Shown here: positions 39,001 through 57,090 of the stretch, piece after piece
Layout: every line of letters begins with the position of its first letter
Position numbering within the stretch: the first letter of the stretch is position 1
Source: Serinus canaria
Taxonomy: Eukaryota; Chordata; Aves; Passeriformes; Fringillidae
Reading direction: 5' to 3'
Length of the DNA: 64,000 nt
NCBI RefSeq assembly: GCF_022539315.1
Contig: NC_066314.1
Coordinates: 46,189,180-46,253,179 of the forward strand
Translations under genes and position numbers: made by a program
Notes under the pieces: generated by a model
The model's input: the letters and a program-made list of their open reading frames with translations, nothing else
The model's database searches: none
What the model was told of the DNA's origin: nothing

Positions 39001-41081
39001 TTCCTGAGGCTTAAAAATTTACATATGTTCAGGCTGTTTTCAAAATACTCCCTTTGTTTTCCTGTTTTCCCAATGAAATCTGTCTCGTTACCCTTTAAGA
39101 AAAAGTGGACTGTGGGGAAAAAAAAATTTCCACGGTGTCACATGAAGATATTTTTTTTACCACTGACAAAACATGACAGAAACTCCCTAAAGGGCCCCAC
39201 TTCTCATGTTCTTTCTTATCTCCCGGGATTATCAGTCCTCTCTCTCCATCCATACTCTCTCCCTTTCCCTCACAAAGTGGGTGGCATTTACTTTGCAGAG
39301 TTGTGGGTGCACAGCTTCCTTTCAGAGCAAGAGGCACCTGCTTCATGTTCTTGCCTGGCTGCTGCACCAGATGGACAACAAGTCCTGTCCAGGGACTGAG
39401 AACCCAATCCCTGTCTCTCCCTACCCAGGGTTTTCTTCCCCAGGAAGGCCAGTGCCAACTTTTCTGGCCACAACAGTTGCCATTGGATCCAGAGAAGAGC
39501 TGCACCAGAAACCATGGTGTCCAGGTGGTAGCAGGAGTGCAGTCCTCATGGCCTCAAAGGAAAACTCAGGAGCTTCATCACCTCCAGCCAGATTATATTC
39601 CGTTCCAAGGAATCACTTAAAAAACATCTCCAAGGTTTCTGACCCTATTTGTGAGCTGGTGTAGCCATGGAAACAGTAGTTATGCCAGAAATAGCAGCTC
39701 CCCTGAATGACAAAGAAAACACAAGTTTACAAGACAGTGATTTTTCCAGAGGCTGACTGAGCTCATGGGACTGTGGGAGGAAATCCCAGCTGAGGCACAG
39801 ACTCAGGGACGCAGCTGATAAGGGTTGTGGTTGCTGTGGGCCACAATAACTTTTGAAATGCATCTCTACAAGTTTGTGCCACATACTTGGGAGACTTTAT
39901 GGATAGAGATTTATCACTTGCCACAAAGATATACCTAACTGGAAGCGAGCAGAGAATGAGCCAGGCAGCAAAATGTTGGTTTGCCCCCTGAAGGCAGGCA
40001 GCTTACCAAGTACCCCTGGATCCCTAGTGAGGGAGCCATGGTAGGACCTAGATTTAGGATGGGACTGTCTATTGGTCTCATGGAATATCAGTGAGGTTGT
40101 CATGTCAACAGTGTTTTGGTGAGAAACACAGGGTAGTAAGGTGCCTGCAAATGAGGACCCACAGGCTGGAATCCTCCTCCTGCAGAGCTGACCATGTTCC
40201 CAAGCCTCACGTCATTTGTGCTAGTGTAGAAAAGAGGAACAGATCCAGGGGACTGGGCTTTCCCTGGCACAGATATGGGCTTGTTTGACAGCATGCAAAT
40301 CAGTCCATTAAAAGTGCAGAGAAGAAGGCATGCTCATGGAGAGTTTTATCATTTTTCCTTCGGGAAATCTCGCACAGTTATTTTGGTGTTGGGATGAAAC
40401 CTCCATAACAGCCTGCAATAAACAGAGTGTGCTGACTTTGGGAATCTGTGCCTGCTGCTGGATACAAAAGTTGTGTTTGGTGTCACTGAGCTCAGCTTGC
40501 AGAAGAGCCTGATCTTGATACTCCCACTCACACCCTGGAGGCTTCTCTGGCAAGAGGGCAGAGAGGAAAGAGGCTGAGGTCTGAGTTTCCACTACCAGGG
40601 CTCAAGAGGGAGATTTCCATGACCAACCTGTAGAAAAAGGTCCTTTGAGGAAATATAAATCAAGTGATAAGGTTTTGCTGAACTATCAGCAATGGCCCTG
40701 CCTGTGCTACAAACGAGCTATTGGGGACAGAACCAAGTCCTCAAGCCATTGCCAAAGCTTCTGCAGGAAAAATGAAGTCCCTGCTTTTCTTATGTGGTCA
40801 AGGGTGCTCTACTTGCACATGTTAGAACAACATTACAGGCCCCAGGCTTCCAGGCACGAATGCTTCAGGACATTCTGGGGCTTTTTATAGCAGATGCTAT
40901 AAAACCATGTAGTCTGTCCTACACTTCATTAGTTACCAGAGTTATATTTTATTCTCAGCAGTAAGTCTGGCCTTTCTTGGAACAGATAACCAAGTCTTAG
41001 CATCTCACACTCACAAGACTGCTATGTTAGCATGATTTTCCCTGATTGGCATAAATAAAAGGAAAACCAAAAGAAATCCCC

Positions 41082-41082
<1 letters not shown>

Positions 41083-41114
<32 letters not shown>

Positions 41115-41126
41115 TTTTTTTTTTTT
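41083..41126. repeat. (CTGT)n-(CT)n-(T)n compound microsatellite
   Basis: About five CTGT units run into CT repeats and then 13 T. It lies between PDE6H and ARHGDIB and has no evident function. Confidence 0.9.
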
Positions 41127-42042
41127 GGACAGCCCTTTTTACCATCAGATCTCAAGAGAGAGAACTACATTTTTATCGTTCTTATTTGTAAATATGGCAG
41201 AGATGGTGGAGGGGAAGTTCATAGACCTGCAGATGAGACTCAGCCATGCAGGCATCTGCTGAGGAGACTGATGTTCTTGGCCATGCAGCACAAAAAGCTC
41301 AGTGTTTCTAACTGCTTTGTGATTCATTGTTTAAGAGCATCCCCATGCTAATTGCAAAGCTGTCCCAAGAGAAAGCAATATCATTAGTGAGCATCCTTTC
41401 TGTGCACTCACTTTGCCTAGTGTCTGCATCCAGGCTGTTGGTAATGACACAATAGGGCTGACTTTGTTATATTGTTTAAAAATCATCCTTTCTTTTTGTT
41501 TTCACTCTGCCCACAATTAAGATATCTGCTTTCTTCATTTATAAGATTATTTTTCTCCTGAATGACATGTACAGAACAAGCTCAACATTAATATATTGAA
41601 CAAAAACTTAGCATTTCTCCCTTTTTTATCAAGCCCAGGTAGTTCATCTGGTTATGCATGGGACTGCTGTAAATCAGAGCTTGTGGTTGCCCTTAAAAAA
41701 ATCACAGTTTCCACAGTATTGTCTCAAGAGTCTTATTCAGATTTTTCTTTTCTCATAATTGACTCCTTCAGTATGAATTACATGCCATGTCCCTGTGAAC
41801 AGCGATTAAATGGTACAGTAGCACTCTCTAAAATCATGCATTGAACTAAACAGAGAAGTAATATTGCCTTGTTAAAAAAAGAAGTGTGTTTTTATTTAAA
41901 GAGAAATCAGGAAATCAGATTGCTCCAGAGCTTTGTTCAGTTTAAAACAGTGTAGCAAATGATTCAGTGTCACTGGGCTAAGAGGCAGAAACTGTACACA
42001 AGTCAGCTCCAGATGTCTCCTCTTCTGACAGCTCCTTTTCTC

Positions 42043-42064
42043 TTTTTTTTTTTTTTTTTTTTTT
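42043..42064. repeat. Poly(T) run, 22 bases
   Basis: An uninterrupted T-run in intergenic DNA. The flanks do not resemble a retroposed gene or SINE that I can recognise on the complementary strand. Confidence 0.85.
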
Positions 42065-45000
42065 CTTCTTTTTGACTGATTGATTCTTTCTCCTTGGAAA
42101 CCAGCAGCCCAATAAAGGAAAGCTTTCCTAAACATTTTGGTAAAATGTTTCTTTCTTCCTCTTATGGGGGCACATGTCTTCCCGTGGCTTTCACACCATG
42201 CAAGAGGCATTCTTCCTTCCTCCTCCTCCGCATGAAAGCACTGCTGTGCAATCTCATTCGGTTCAGCCCTTTGCCACCATTATTATGATTTTCTTCATGT
42301 AGCAGTTGAGGCTTTCAGGAAGAAATGATTGCTTCTGGGGAGCATCTCACACTCTCCTTGGGAACATTTGGCTAATGGGCAGAGGAGGCAGCTCTTCTGC
42401 TCCATTATCTTGTCTCTTGGGGTGCTGCTCACCTCCCAGACACATGGATGCTAAATGCTTTAGCTGCCATGTGATAGCAGATCCCTGGTGGATATAACTG
42501 TGGAAAGGGAAAAAGCCAGGGGATCAAAATCTGAATAAATTAAAAAGAAAAAAAAAATTCTCCTTTTATTGCTTAGGTGTACTGCTAGTACAAAGCCTTC
42601 TGTTTTCCCCTCAGGATCTTGCACAACTGTAGAGCTTAATGTTGTAATGTTTATTTGTTTGTTCATTTGTTTTTGGTTTTGATGGCCTTTCACTGTCAGA
42701 TTCCAGCCTTTTTTTTTTTTTAATGTTTTTATTTAGGTCTCTACACTCTTGTTTCCCACTGGAGGCACACACCTACAAATTGCTTTGAAGTTTCTTACTG
42801 GGAGGCTTCTAAGGATATTTCTGTGCCAAGGACCTGGAATTGCAGCTTGCTTTCTGGTCCAGTCAAGCATCATAAACACAGCATAGAAAAAGTGAATAGT
42901 TTAGTAGTCATCAATGCATGTGGGGCATGCACATGTTGCACAAAGGATGTTCTGACATGAAGATTTATTTGTGGGACACTGACAGCTGATGGTGTTCTTT
43001 GGCTGGAATGCTGAAAGTTATTTCTGGAAAGAAAAAGAAAATAAAGGAAAAGAAGAGAGGGAAAAGGGGGAATTTTTCCCCACTGGCCAGCTGTGAAGGG
43101 CAATGATGGGGCCCCATAGGAACATCCTCCTCTGAGGACTCTCTCCAATGCTGCAGATGATGGCAGTGAGAATGACCAGCAGGATGATTTCTTGCCATGC
43201 TTTCCCTTGGTATGATACAATTTTCATCAAGACCCAGTTAAAACTCCTATGGCTTATTTCTGGGTCTGTTTCTATTAAATCTGGGAGGAGAATGCTCATC
43301 ATGTGCAAATGTTGCACATTCATTGCCTGTTAATCTTCTGTGAATACATAAAACTGGATAATATTTACTGAGAACTTCAATAGCCACTGGCTCTTCTGTT
43401 GAGCACCACATTTGTTTTTCTCCTTTATACACTGAAGTCTGCAATATAAAAGAAAAAGAAGGAGTGGGAGGAACAGCAATTCTCACAGCAGTTCCTGCAC
43501 GAGAATCCACCATAATAACACTGTGGGGGTTTATGGAGGCAGGGCTGTGAGAGCAATAATATGTGAACAGCACAAGTGCAATAAAGGAAAAACATTGCCA
43601 CAGAGAGACTGGTAATTCTTGTATCAAGGCTTTCAGAGATGCTACATAGCTGCAAGCAGCATGCCCTGAGCTACAGGGTATATAAGGAACCTAAGAGCTA
43701 GACAGAGGCTGGACACAACCTGACTAGAAGCCATAAATTCTGGCATGCCGTCAAGTTCCTTGTTGAGAGTACTGTTTAGCACAGGAATGTCAGGGCGCAG
43801 CTGGCAAGGGAGATTTCCCAAGGTCAGCAGAGGAGGAGAGGATGCCACAGCTCTCCTAATTTAGTCCCAGCTTCAGCTCTGGCTGTTTCAGAAGAAAGTC
43901 ACAACACAGGGAGGAATGCTTGAATAAATAACTCCTAACACCCTGCTTGGTGATCAGCTTAGAACTGAGATTTGATTACACTTGCTGAGATTTGACCTTA
44001 CATAACCACCTGTTCTCTGAGAGGTCCCAAAATAATCCAGTCCCCTTTTAAATCCAGCTCTGGTGGGTGACTTCTTCACCTGCAGAACACTGACTTCTGC
44101 CACGGCACCAAGTGAGGGATGCAGAGCAAAAGCTGCTTTCCTGCATGCTGGGCTCTGGAGTGCAGGGGATGCAGAGAAGACACCCTTGCTTCCCCATTAC
44201 AAGCACCACCTTCCCTTCACCAACCCTTGTCCTCTCACTCACCCCCTCCCACCAACTTAGCTCTCCGCTCTCCCCTCACTGAGCTGCTCTGTCCATCTTC
44301 AGCCTTCCTCAGGCTAGACCCTGAATGAAACTGGCTCTGTTTTGCCCCTACCCTCTCATCCCCCACAAAACCCTTTTCCTTCCTCTGTCTTCCTGTTTCC
44401 CTTGCTTCCTCAGGGGATTGTGAAGTGCCATGTGAAGTCTTTGCACACCTTCAGGCTTGTGACAGGGGTTATGGGATTAGCACTTTAACAAGCCTGAAAG
44501 CTGCTTAGACAAGTATTAAATCTCCAATCTCTCCATCTTTCAAAGATCCCTGCTGGAGGAGCTGGAGGAGCTGGAGCACATGCTCATGTCTTCAGGGGTC
44601 AGCTCTTCATCTGGCTGAAAGCCCTCAAGTCCAGTGGCTAGGTGGTTTGAAAGGATTCTCATGGGACTTGGGGCTGGAAAACCCAGTTAAACCCTTACCA
44701 GGGGCTTTGTGTTGGCATCCCAAAGTGCCTTCTCTCTCCTTGCCCTCCATGCTGAACGCTGGCTCCCTTGCCTGACATTTCATCTGGCCTCCATTCCTTT
44801 CTTCCCTTCCCCCCCAAGGGCTGCAGCACTTTAAAAGGGGTGAGTTGCACCAGGTAAGAAGATATTAGGCACCCCCTCTCCTAGGCACAACAGGATCAGC
44901 CTGACCATGCTGACTTCTAAAGCCCATCCTGGGGCAATTTGTGCCTGTGTTTTATTCAGAGGAGATGAATTCATGCTTCATTGGCTGTATCACCCTGTTT

Positions 45001-48000
45001 ATCCCACTTAACAGAGAGTCAGAGAAGGCAGTGCTGGGATTACCAGAGTTGATGCTCCCCCACAAGGCAGGGAAAGCTCATGTCTGAGCTCCTGGACCTG
45101 TCACCTTGCCCATTCCCATCCCCTCGTGACTGCCTCAGGAGCAGATTACCTCCTCCCATCCCAGCAGGGAGGAGGATCTCTGCATGTAGAGAGGGACATC
45201 ATCTGGGGACACCATCCAGGGGACACCCACGACCAAAACTGACACCTTGCTGCACCTGCTGACGTGAATTTGCTGAACTGTGAGGTTGTGTAGCTTCCCA
45301 GTATGTCACCTGTAGCCTTCCTGGGACTGTAAAAAGCTTGAGGGGGAGGCAAAACTCATGACAGTGACAGCATTCAGCAATATTATTCACTAGACAGAAA
45401 TCAAAGCTAGTAACTATGTACGGAGTTCAGTGAAAATGCAAATTAGTAGTTCCAAAACAAATCACTTTACAAGAGCAGCATTAAAGATACTGCTCTGTTG
45501 AACCTCTTAAAAATACAAACATGGATTCCCTACCTGGACTGAAATTTCTTTTTATTTTTCCCCTCAGAGCTTCCAGCCTGGGAAATTTCAGCTCCAAATT
45601 AGATAGTTTTGGAAATTACAAGTAGGTGAAAATAAGAGATTCTAACAGGTGAAATTTTTCTGGATTAGTCACTTCTAAAGGTCATAAAGTAGTTCTGCTC
45701 CTCAAATGTGGCGAGCAACCTGTTCCACAGAAGATGGAGATGACATTTAGCAGCACAAAGCTGCAATGCACCACCACTGCAAAAAGTACAGATCTAGAAA
45801 TACTGGATACTCAATGGCAGCAATCCAAATTCAAACAGGAAAAAAATGCCTAATTTTTTAAATCTTACTGTTTTTAAAAAAAATCAAGGTTTATTGTTTC
45901 CCATAGGGTGCTACAGACATATATGTCTGTTGGGAGTACAGGCTGTGTAGTTGAAGGATATGCATTTAAAATTGTGAATAAACTTAAGACACTAGAGGTT
46001 GATCATACCTATTATCGTGGTGTACTAATTGTACAATCAGCTGTTATCAGTGGGGTAAAACTGAATAAGACTTAATCCTAATATTTTAAGTAAAAAAGTA
46101 TTACTTTCCAGCTAAGAACACATTTGAAGTTTTACCATGTTTTTTGCAATAAAGCAGGTACACTTTAGCTGTTGTCCCTGCCTCCTTCTGTCACAGACAA
46201 AAGAACTGGCTGGGGTTGGGAAATGTCTGCCAAGAAATGATCTTCGTGGCATGGCATCAGTTTGTCAGAGATTAAATACTTGGTGGTAGAGATTTGCTTT
46301 CAGTGCTGTCCTGCTCCATCATGGTTCAAACCCTTCCTTCCTTCCAGCAGAGCAGTGACGTGGTTCCCCAGCAGGATGCTGGATATGCTGACCCAAAGGA
46401 CCATGCCTAAGTTCCCATCTGCTTGGCATGGTGTGATTCCAATGTCTACAGCTCCTTCTCACTCTGCTTATGAACAGGAAGAGGAGGCACAGAGCAATTA
46501 CATGATGTCCCCATGATTGCATGCTGACTAATTTCTAATTTAGGAGTAAAATCTGTTTCCCCTGCATGCTAGGCAGATGAAGCCATGCAGGTTGAATGCA
46601 CATACACATGGTGGCACACAGCTACACATCCCTATACCTTTATGCATATTTGTGGATAAACTGATCCCTATTTATGCTCACATGTGTTTAGAAATAGTGT
46701 GTAAATAGCTACACAGAGGCACGTGCAGTCTGGTGCTTAACTAAAAAGGAGCCCACAAAAGAAACCAAGCTAATCTCAACTATTCTTCAGCAAGAAGGAT
46801 TGCAATAACACTACTTACAGTTGCTGTACACAGTGGCTAAAACCAAGGGAATTTCAAACCAAGCCATGAGTGAACAGTAACCTCCACCCACACCTCCTCC
46901 CAGCTAAACTGTGTCCAGTTTCTAAACTGAAATCCAAGATGAGAAGCTGTTGTACAAGACACAGGGGGTTCCTCAAATCCTTCCATAGTTAACACATCCA
47001 ACTCTTCACAGCTTTCCCAGGCCAGGACATGAACAATATGAGCTGCCATAAAGTGGTACTGTAGTTGAATAAATTTGCTCTGTTCTTTTCCTCATCCCCA
47101 TCCCACTCAGCCACTGGTGCTGGCATAAAGGTTTAGTCCCATTTGTCCATTATAAACAGGTATGGGGAAACCTATCTGGGCTGAAAACTCACCAATGTAT
47201 ACTTACACATTTGCTTGCATGTTTTTCTCTGGTACCATTTGAACTCCTCTAACTATTGTGTTCAAGTCAGGTCCCTTGTGTTGGCCCAAGGGAAGGGTTA
47301 GTGTAGCAGTGAAAAGGAGTGGCAGAGAATAAAGTAATTTTTCTTGATGGTGAAACTAATTAATGGAAGCTTGGAATGTTTCTGAGGCTATAGCCCCTGA
47401 TAAATGGGAATCCATTGTCAGACAGATATATGCTCTGTTTTTCCCTTGAAATTCATGAGGTAAGGATCATTGTGCCACCCACAACCTAAATGAAAGCAAT
47501 ATCTGGCTGGAAAAATCAATCCCCCCTCTTCTGAGATCTGTTAATCCCTGAAGAAGATCCCTTTCCCTCAGCTGTTTGCAACCTTTAAAAATTTGTGTAC
47601 AATAAACACTTTTAATGGATATGTGGATCTGGGGCAGTGAATGTAAGCCCATTGGCAATAGATATGCTTTGCTTATTTTGCTGCTGTAAATGCATTAAGA
47701 GCAGTCTATCAGTCATTGCAGGCCCAGATTTGTTGTTTGCAAACCAATGATCTAATTTGTTGTGCACTGAGGACTATGTACATGGAGGATTTATGTGACT
47801 GATGAACTAAGTGGGCACTCCATGAGGGGCAAAGAGAGAGGAAATCTGCTGATATTTCACAAAGTAAGGGGTGTAAAATCTTTTTGATCATTTAAGCAAC
47901 CATGGGAAATGAGAGCTTTTTCTCCCTGAGGTAGCTGATCTTGGAAACTGCTTCTGTTAGAAGGGCTGGGAGTTGGGAACAATAAGCTGATTAAGTGCAG

Positions 48001-48412
48001 CAGGTAGCAGGAAAAATGAGGTTCATGAGAACCTCCATTTGCAATACTGCTTTTCTTCCCACGTACGCGGGAACGCACAACCCGATTCTCCGCATCTTTT
48101 AATCGGTATAAATCAGCGCCACATTTGAAATGACCGTAATTACACCAGGAAAATAAACAAAATAAAAGCCTGGGGAGAAAAACAAAGCCATCACCCCCTC
48201 GCTCCCCGGCACAGCAGCCCGAAGCCGCGCACGGCGAGCACTCCCGCGTCCCCGGCCGGGCTCAGCTCCGCAGACAAAGCCCTGTGCACCTCTGCGCAAA
48301 AGGAGCGCAGCGCGGCGCCGGGCGGGCGCAGACAAAGCGGGGCAGGCGGCGGAGCGCCGCAGCATGCGGGGCCGCGCAGGGCTTCCTCTGCGGGTGGGCT
48401 GCTGCCGCCGCC

Positions 48413-48416
<4 letters not shown>

Positions 48417-48445
<29 letters not shown>

Positions 48446-48479
48446 CGCTGCGTGTGAGTGTTATTTTTTTTTTTTTTTT
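48417..48479. repeat. Paired poly(T) tracts (29 T and 16 T) inside the CpG island
   Basis: T-runs at 48,417-48,445 and 48,464-48,479 flank a short CpG-containing spacer, all just upstream of the inferred first exon. Long dA:dT tracts disfavour nucleosomes. Run lengths in such sequence are also prone to sequencing and assembly error. Confidence 0.9.
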
Positions 48480-48484
48480 CCTCT

Positions 48485-48576
48485 CTTCACCAACTTCCTT
48501 CCTGCTCCAACTGCCAAAGCTCGAGGCTGAGCGCTGACAGCAGAGGAGGACCCCGGCCGCCGGCGCCGCTCCGCCG
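48485..48576 (+). other. ARHGDIB: Probable ARHGDIB non-coding exon 1 (5' UTR)
   Basis: The right edge is defined by the consensus donor GTGAGT at 48,577. The left edge is a guess, placed just after the T-tracts. The exon contains no ATG in the part near the donor. It would splice to the acceptor at 51,975 (TCTGTCACCCAG), leaving 11 bases of leader before the start codon in exon 2. Confidence 0.45.
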
Positions 48577-51500
48577 GTGAGTGCGAGGGCCGGGCGGGGG
48601 CGGCGGGGCACGGACGGCGCGGCGGACGCAGCCCCCGCTCGCTCCCCGCCGCTCCGCGCAACTCCGCGCCTTCGCTCCGGGGGCGGGCGTCGGAGCCCGG
48701 TCCTGCCCGGGGAGGCAGGCAGAGCCCTGCCTGCGCTAAGGGGGAAGCCAGGCTGCGCTCTGCGAAGGGGCGGAGGGGCAGGGCAGGGCAGGGAAGGGAA
48801 AAGGCCCCCGCGGTCCCGGGCTGGCGGCGGGTGCAGCCCTGCGGCGTGGTAGCCGGCGCTTCCCGGGCTATGGGCTCCCTTCTGTCCCCGCACCCCGGGG
48901 CTTGGGAAGGGGAGACCGGGGCTGGGGGCGCTGTTGAGTCCGGTGTGTTTCTCCCCCATCGCGAAAATTACTTCCTCCCTGCTAAACCCGCTTCCTGGAG
49001 ATAAGCCCTCGGCCAGGGGGTGGTTTGGAGAAGTGATGAGCAGACGGAGGGCAAGTGAAACGCTGTCCCTCTGACAGCCCTTTTTGTGCCCCTTGGAGGC
49101 ACGGGGGGGGCGAGGAGGTGCCCGTGCTCCACCTTGTCACTGCCCCCTCCTGCTGCAGGTGCGAGGGCAGCTGTCTGTCCACGGCACAGGCAGAGCCCAG
49201 CTGCGAGACTCTGGTGCCTCTCGCCAATGCGTGATTCCGTCTTGCCTCCTGCAGCCATCTCTCTCTAACAGGGACCCCTAACCCTGCCCTTGCCCCCTCC
49301 CGGCTGTTTCATGGGTGCTGCCAGGCCTCAGGGGTGCAGGAGACGCAGGACTGTGGGCTGGAGCGGCAGAAAGGCAAGAAAAATGTGGCAGGGCAAGATG
49401 CCAAGCACACAGATTTCTCCTTGCATATAAAACCTAGGGTTAATTTTCTCAATTTAGTGCGGCTCTTGGTCTGAATGGAGGGCTCCATATTAGCCCTTGG
49501 CCTGGGCAGTGGCACAGAAGCTCAGGAACCCTGACAGCAACATGGTGTCTCTGGGGAAGCAGTGGTGCCTGAGCTCAGGAATGTGTCTCAGCTTGCAGAG
49601 GGCACCAGCAAGTAGGGGCAGGAGCTGCTGAGATGGGAGCTTTCCTCTTGGTCACAGCCTGCCTTGGAGTTTGGCAGGGGGGCAGCGCCAGATCCATGGC
49701 TTGGGGAAAAATGCCAGAACTTGGTCTGATTGGTGCCATCCTGAGGCGCCTGTGAGCCAGAGGTTGTTCATCCCAGACAGTCTGGCTGGTCCTGTTCCCT
49801 GCAGGATCTTGCTGTTGGCATGGCAGATTGTCTGTGCACCTTTCTGGGAGGTTTTCAGGACCTAAAAGCATTCCCCCTCAAGTGAGCCACCCCTGCGGGC
49901 TGGCAGGGATGGGGACGGTCTCTGCGGCATGTATGCTGCAAGGGGAAGGTCTGAGGGATGAGGAGCAGCCAGCTGGTCCAGTCCTGACTCTGCCTTTTCT
50001 CTGCATGGGGGCAGAAATGCCTCTTTCCATCTCCTGTGATAAACCAGAGGAGGTGGCCATGGGAGGATGGGGGCGGGCAGGCACCTGTGGTCTGTGCTTG
50101 TGTTGGTGGCAGATGCAGCCTGGTATTGTGAGAGAGCTCGGGTCAGTGCTCGGGTCCAGTGCAGCTGGAGCCCAAGTGGAAGGCAAGGCTTGGCACTGGC
50201 TGTCGTGGCTAATCACAGCTTCCTCCTGTGCTGAACGTGGAATGGCACTGAGGGGATTGCAAGGCTTTCTAAGGTGACTCTGCTGGGGCCACAGAGTGTA
50301 ATTGCTGCTTTCAGGAGGGAGCTTTTGGTTTCCTTTCTCGTGAGGACAAGCTCAAGGGCCTTTCCTATGGTATTTGGGTATTTCACACTCCTAGGTCTGG
50401 GCATGAACTGAGCCAGGGTCATTCAGCTGCTGGGACCTGGTGTTTTTTCTCTTTGTTTGGTTTGAGATTCCCTTTTATTTCCCATGTGCCCATTCTGTAC
50501 TAGTTCCTCGTTCACCACAAAATTGCAAAGTTGTCTTGCAATGGCCATTTCCAATTAAAATACCTGACTGAATCTTCTTGTTTGTGTGCTGGTCAGTTCT
50601 TTTCTGTCCCTTTGCAACGTGCCAATGTACCACTCCTTGATTATTTTTCTTCCCTGCTCTGGGATTGCTCTGAGAGGTCTGCGTACTACTCAGAGTTGCC
50701 TGACACCACTTGATGATTCACCTTAAACAGTTGTTTTTTCATTTTTTTTTTTTTTTTTGTGTGTGGGTGTTTCTTTTATGTTTTAATAAATGAAAAAACT
50801 GTCCCATTAGCTCACAGTTTAACTTTTGGGAGCAGGGGCAAATGCTAAGGCCACAGTTGCAGAGAAGGACAAACGATTTGTTTGGAAAATTGCAAATAAG
50901 GAAGCAAAAGAGGACTTTTTAGTAGGCACAGTCTCAAAGAAGCCTAAGTGGAAGTGAACTGAATGATCTGTGTAGCTTGACCAAATCCTCGTGTTGCCAA
51001 AGAACAAGGAATGGCTTGGCCATTTGTGACAGCTGCCACTGTACCAGGGCACTGCTCTGTTTTCCAGCCTTTTTCCAAAGAGTGGGAAGGTGGCTAGGAC
51101 CATATGGCTGGCTCCTGGAGGCAGGCAGCTGACTAAGGGGCACCTGGCACAGCATTGCTTACCTCTCCTGCCTGTCTCCTGTTCCCTCATCCCATGCTCT
51201 GCCCATAGGTTGCTATTTCCCTGCTCTGGCTCCCATTTGGGATGCCAGCCCAGCAGTGTCACTGCCCTTGTGCCATTCAGCCCTGCTGACTGCGGCTCAG
51301 CTCTCCTGCCTCTCACTCCCAGGGGCACCCCTGGAGCAGCACGGCTGTGCCTGGCTCTTCTGGGCTCCTTCCCTCCTCAGTGGGAAGGAGTCCTGGTGGG
51401 TGCCTGGAGTGAGCTGCCAGTGGGAGCACACGGAATGCCAGCAGACAGACTATGAGCTTCCTTCAGAGCCTCAGCTGACTTGCTGATCTAAGGAGGTGGC

Positions 51501-51975
51501 TGTCAGGTATTCGACCTTTCTGTGAAATGTGGCTTTTAACCCATCATGGGAGGGTGAACTAAACATCTGTCCTTGGCTTTATTGGTGTTTCTCTGAGCTC
51601 CGGTGTGTGGCAGTGGCTCTTTGTGCGAGATAGCCGGCGAGCCTCGTACCACGGCTTGTAATTGCAGGGCTGCCGGCCACAGCTGCGCTGCAGAGTGGCT
51701 GTAAATCACTCTGGTCTCAGCCTCTGCTCCTGCACCTCCTCCCTGGGAGCGAATAATGGTGTAGGGCTGCGTGTGCGCGTGGTGCTTGCGGGGAGAGAGG
51801 AGCGGGGGTAGGGGGGGATTGTGTTCCAGCCAGAATATCAGCACAGCAGTGCCTGGATTGCAGCCGATCGCCGTCGCCATTTGCCTGTAGGAATCTGCTG
51901 CCTTCGGCGCTGGGTGGGTGCCCACACTCCCAATCCACAGCAATCTCACTGACTGCCCCCTCCTCTGTCACCCAG
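48577..51975 (+). other. ARHGDIB: ARHGDIB intron 1 (inferred)
   Basis: This 3.4-kb interval runs from the inferred donor to the acceptor of the first coding exon. Its first 700 bases remain GC-rich and CpG-rich. A 17-base T-run lies at 50,742-50,758. Open frames here (for example 50,819-51,328 on minus and 49,828-50,277 on plus) show no recognisable domains. Confidence 0.55.
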
Positions 51976-51986
51976 ACCGAGTGACC

Positions 51987-56620
<4,634 letters not shown>

Positions 56621-57090
56621 GTTCACCCAGTTTGCCTTCCCCCTTCCCATCCCCTTGCCTCCTGCACCAGTCTCCAGGCCTTTGCTGCTTCTTCTGATAC
56701 ACTGAAAACAACCCAACCACCACCCCATCATGACCATAATGGGTTAAATTGGGAACCATCTCTCTCCCTCTCCCCCAGTACTTCCTCCTGTTGTCCCCAT
56801 CTCTCCCATACCACTTCAGTCCTGGAAGTGCCTTTTCGAGGAAACAAGATCACCTGGCAGGGGTGGACTGGTCCCTGGAAAATCCCTCTCTTGAGTTACA
56901 CTTGCCATGTGCTCTGACTCATTGTAAAGGGTTACTTACCTCCCGTGATGGTCTCCTGGTCTGTATCTGGTGCCCTACCCTGTTAAAATCCATCCTTGTG
57001 CAGGCAAAGCCAGTCAGGGGGAATGCAGCTAGATGCCGCAACAAGACTTCAGTGTCTGAGAATAAAACCAGTTTCTTTCTTCTTTTCTGC
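56621..57090 (+). other. ARHGDIB: ARHGDIB 3' UTR
   Basis: The UTR extends from the TGA at 56,618-56,620 to shortly past the AATAAA at 57,061. It is pyrimidine-rich at first (CCCTTCCC and CTCTCCCTCTCCC runs). The cleavage position is estimated. Confidence 0.8.
57061..57066 (+). terminator. ARHGDIB: ARHGDIB poly(A) signal AATAAA
   Basis: A canonical AATAAA sits 441 bases after the stop codon and is followed within 30 bases by T- and TG-rich sequence typical of the downstream element. Confidence 0.85.

Larger units (their letters stand above)
32474..48484. other. Intergenic region between divergent PDE6H and ARHGDIB
   Basis: No coding exon was recognised. The longest open frame (36,667-37,350 plus, 227 codons) is low-complexity, proline- and alanine-rich, has no recognisable domain and overlaps long open frames on the other strand, so it is considered chance. 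The part nearest PDE6H is rich in CRX-type motifs. Simple repeats lie at about 41.1 and 42.05 kb. The 5' leader exon(s) of PDE6H and regulatory elements for both genes are expected here. Confidence 0.65.
48190..48960. promoter_or_regulatory. ARHGDIB: CpG island, probable ARHGDIB promoter
   Basis: This interval is very GC-rich with frequent CpG, in sharp contrast to the AT-rich DNA to its left. It contains GC-box-like runs such as GGGGGCGGGC. Within it a donor-like CCGCCG|GTGAGTGCG at 48,577 marks the likely end of a non-coding first exon, 3.4 kb upstream of the ARHGDIB acceptor at 51,975. Mammalian ARHGDIB is strongest in haematopoietic cells, so a CpG-island promoter would suggest a broader basal activity. 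The transcription start itself cannot be fixed from sequence. Confidence 0.65.

Noticed and set aside
48099..48959. 286-codon minus-strand open frame across the ARHGDIB CpG island
   Set aside because: Open only because stop codons are rare in GC-rich DNA and T-tracts read as lysine runs on the minus strand; arginine/alanine/proline-rich with no homology.
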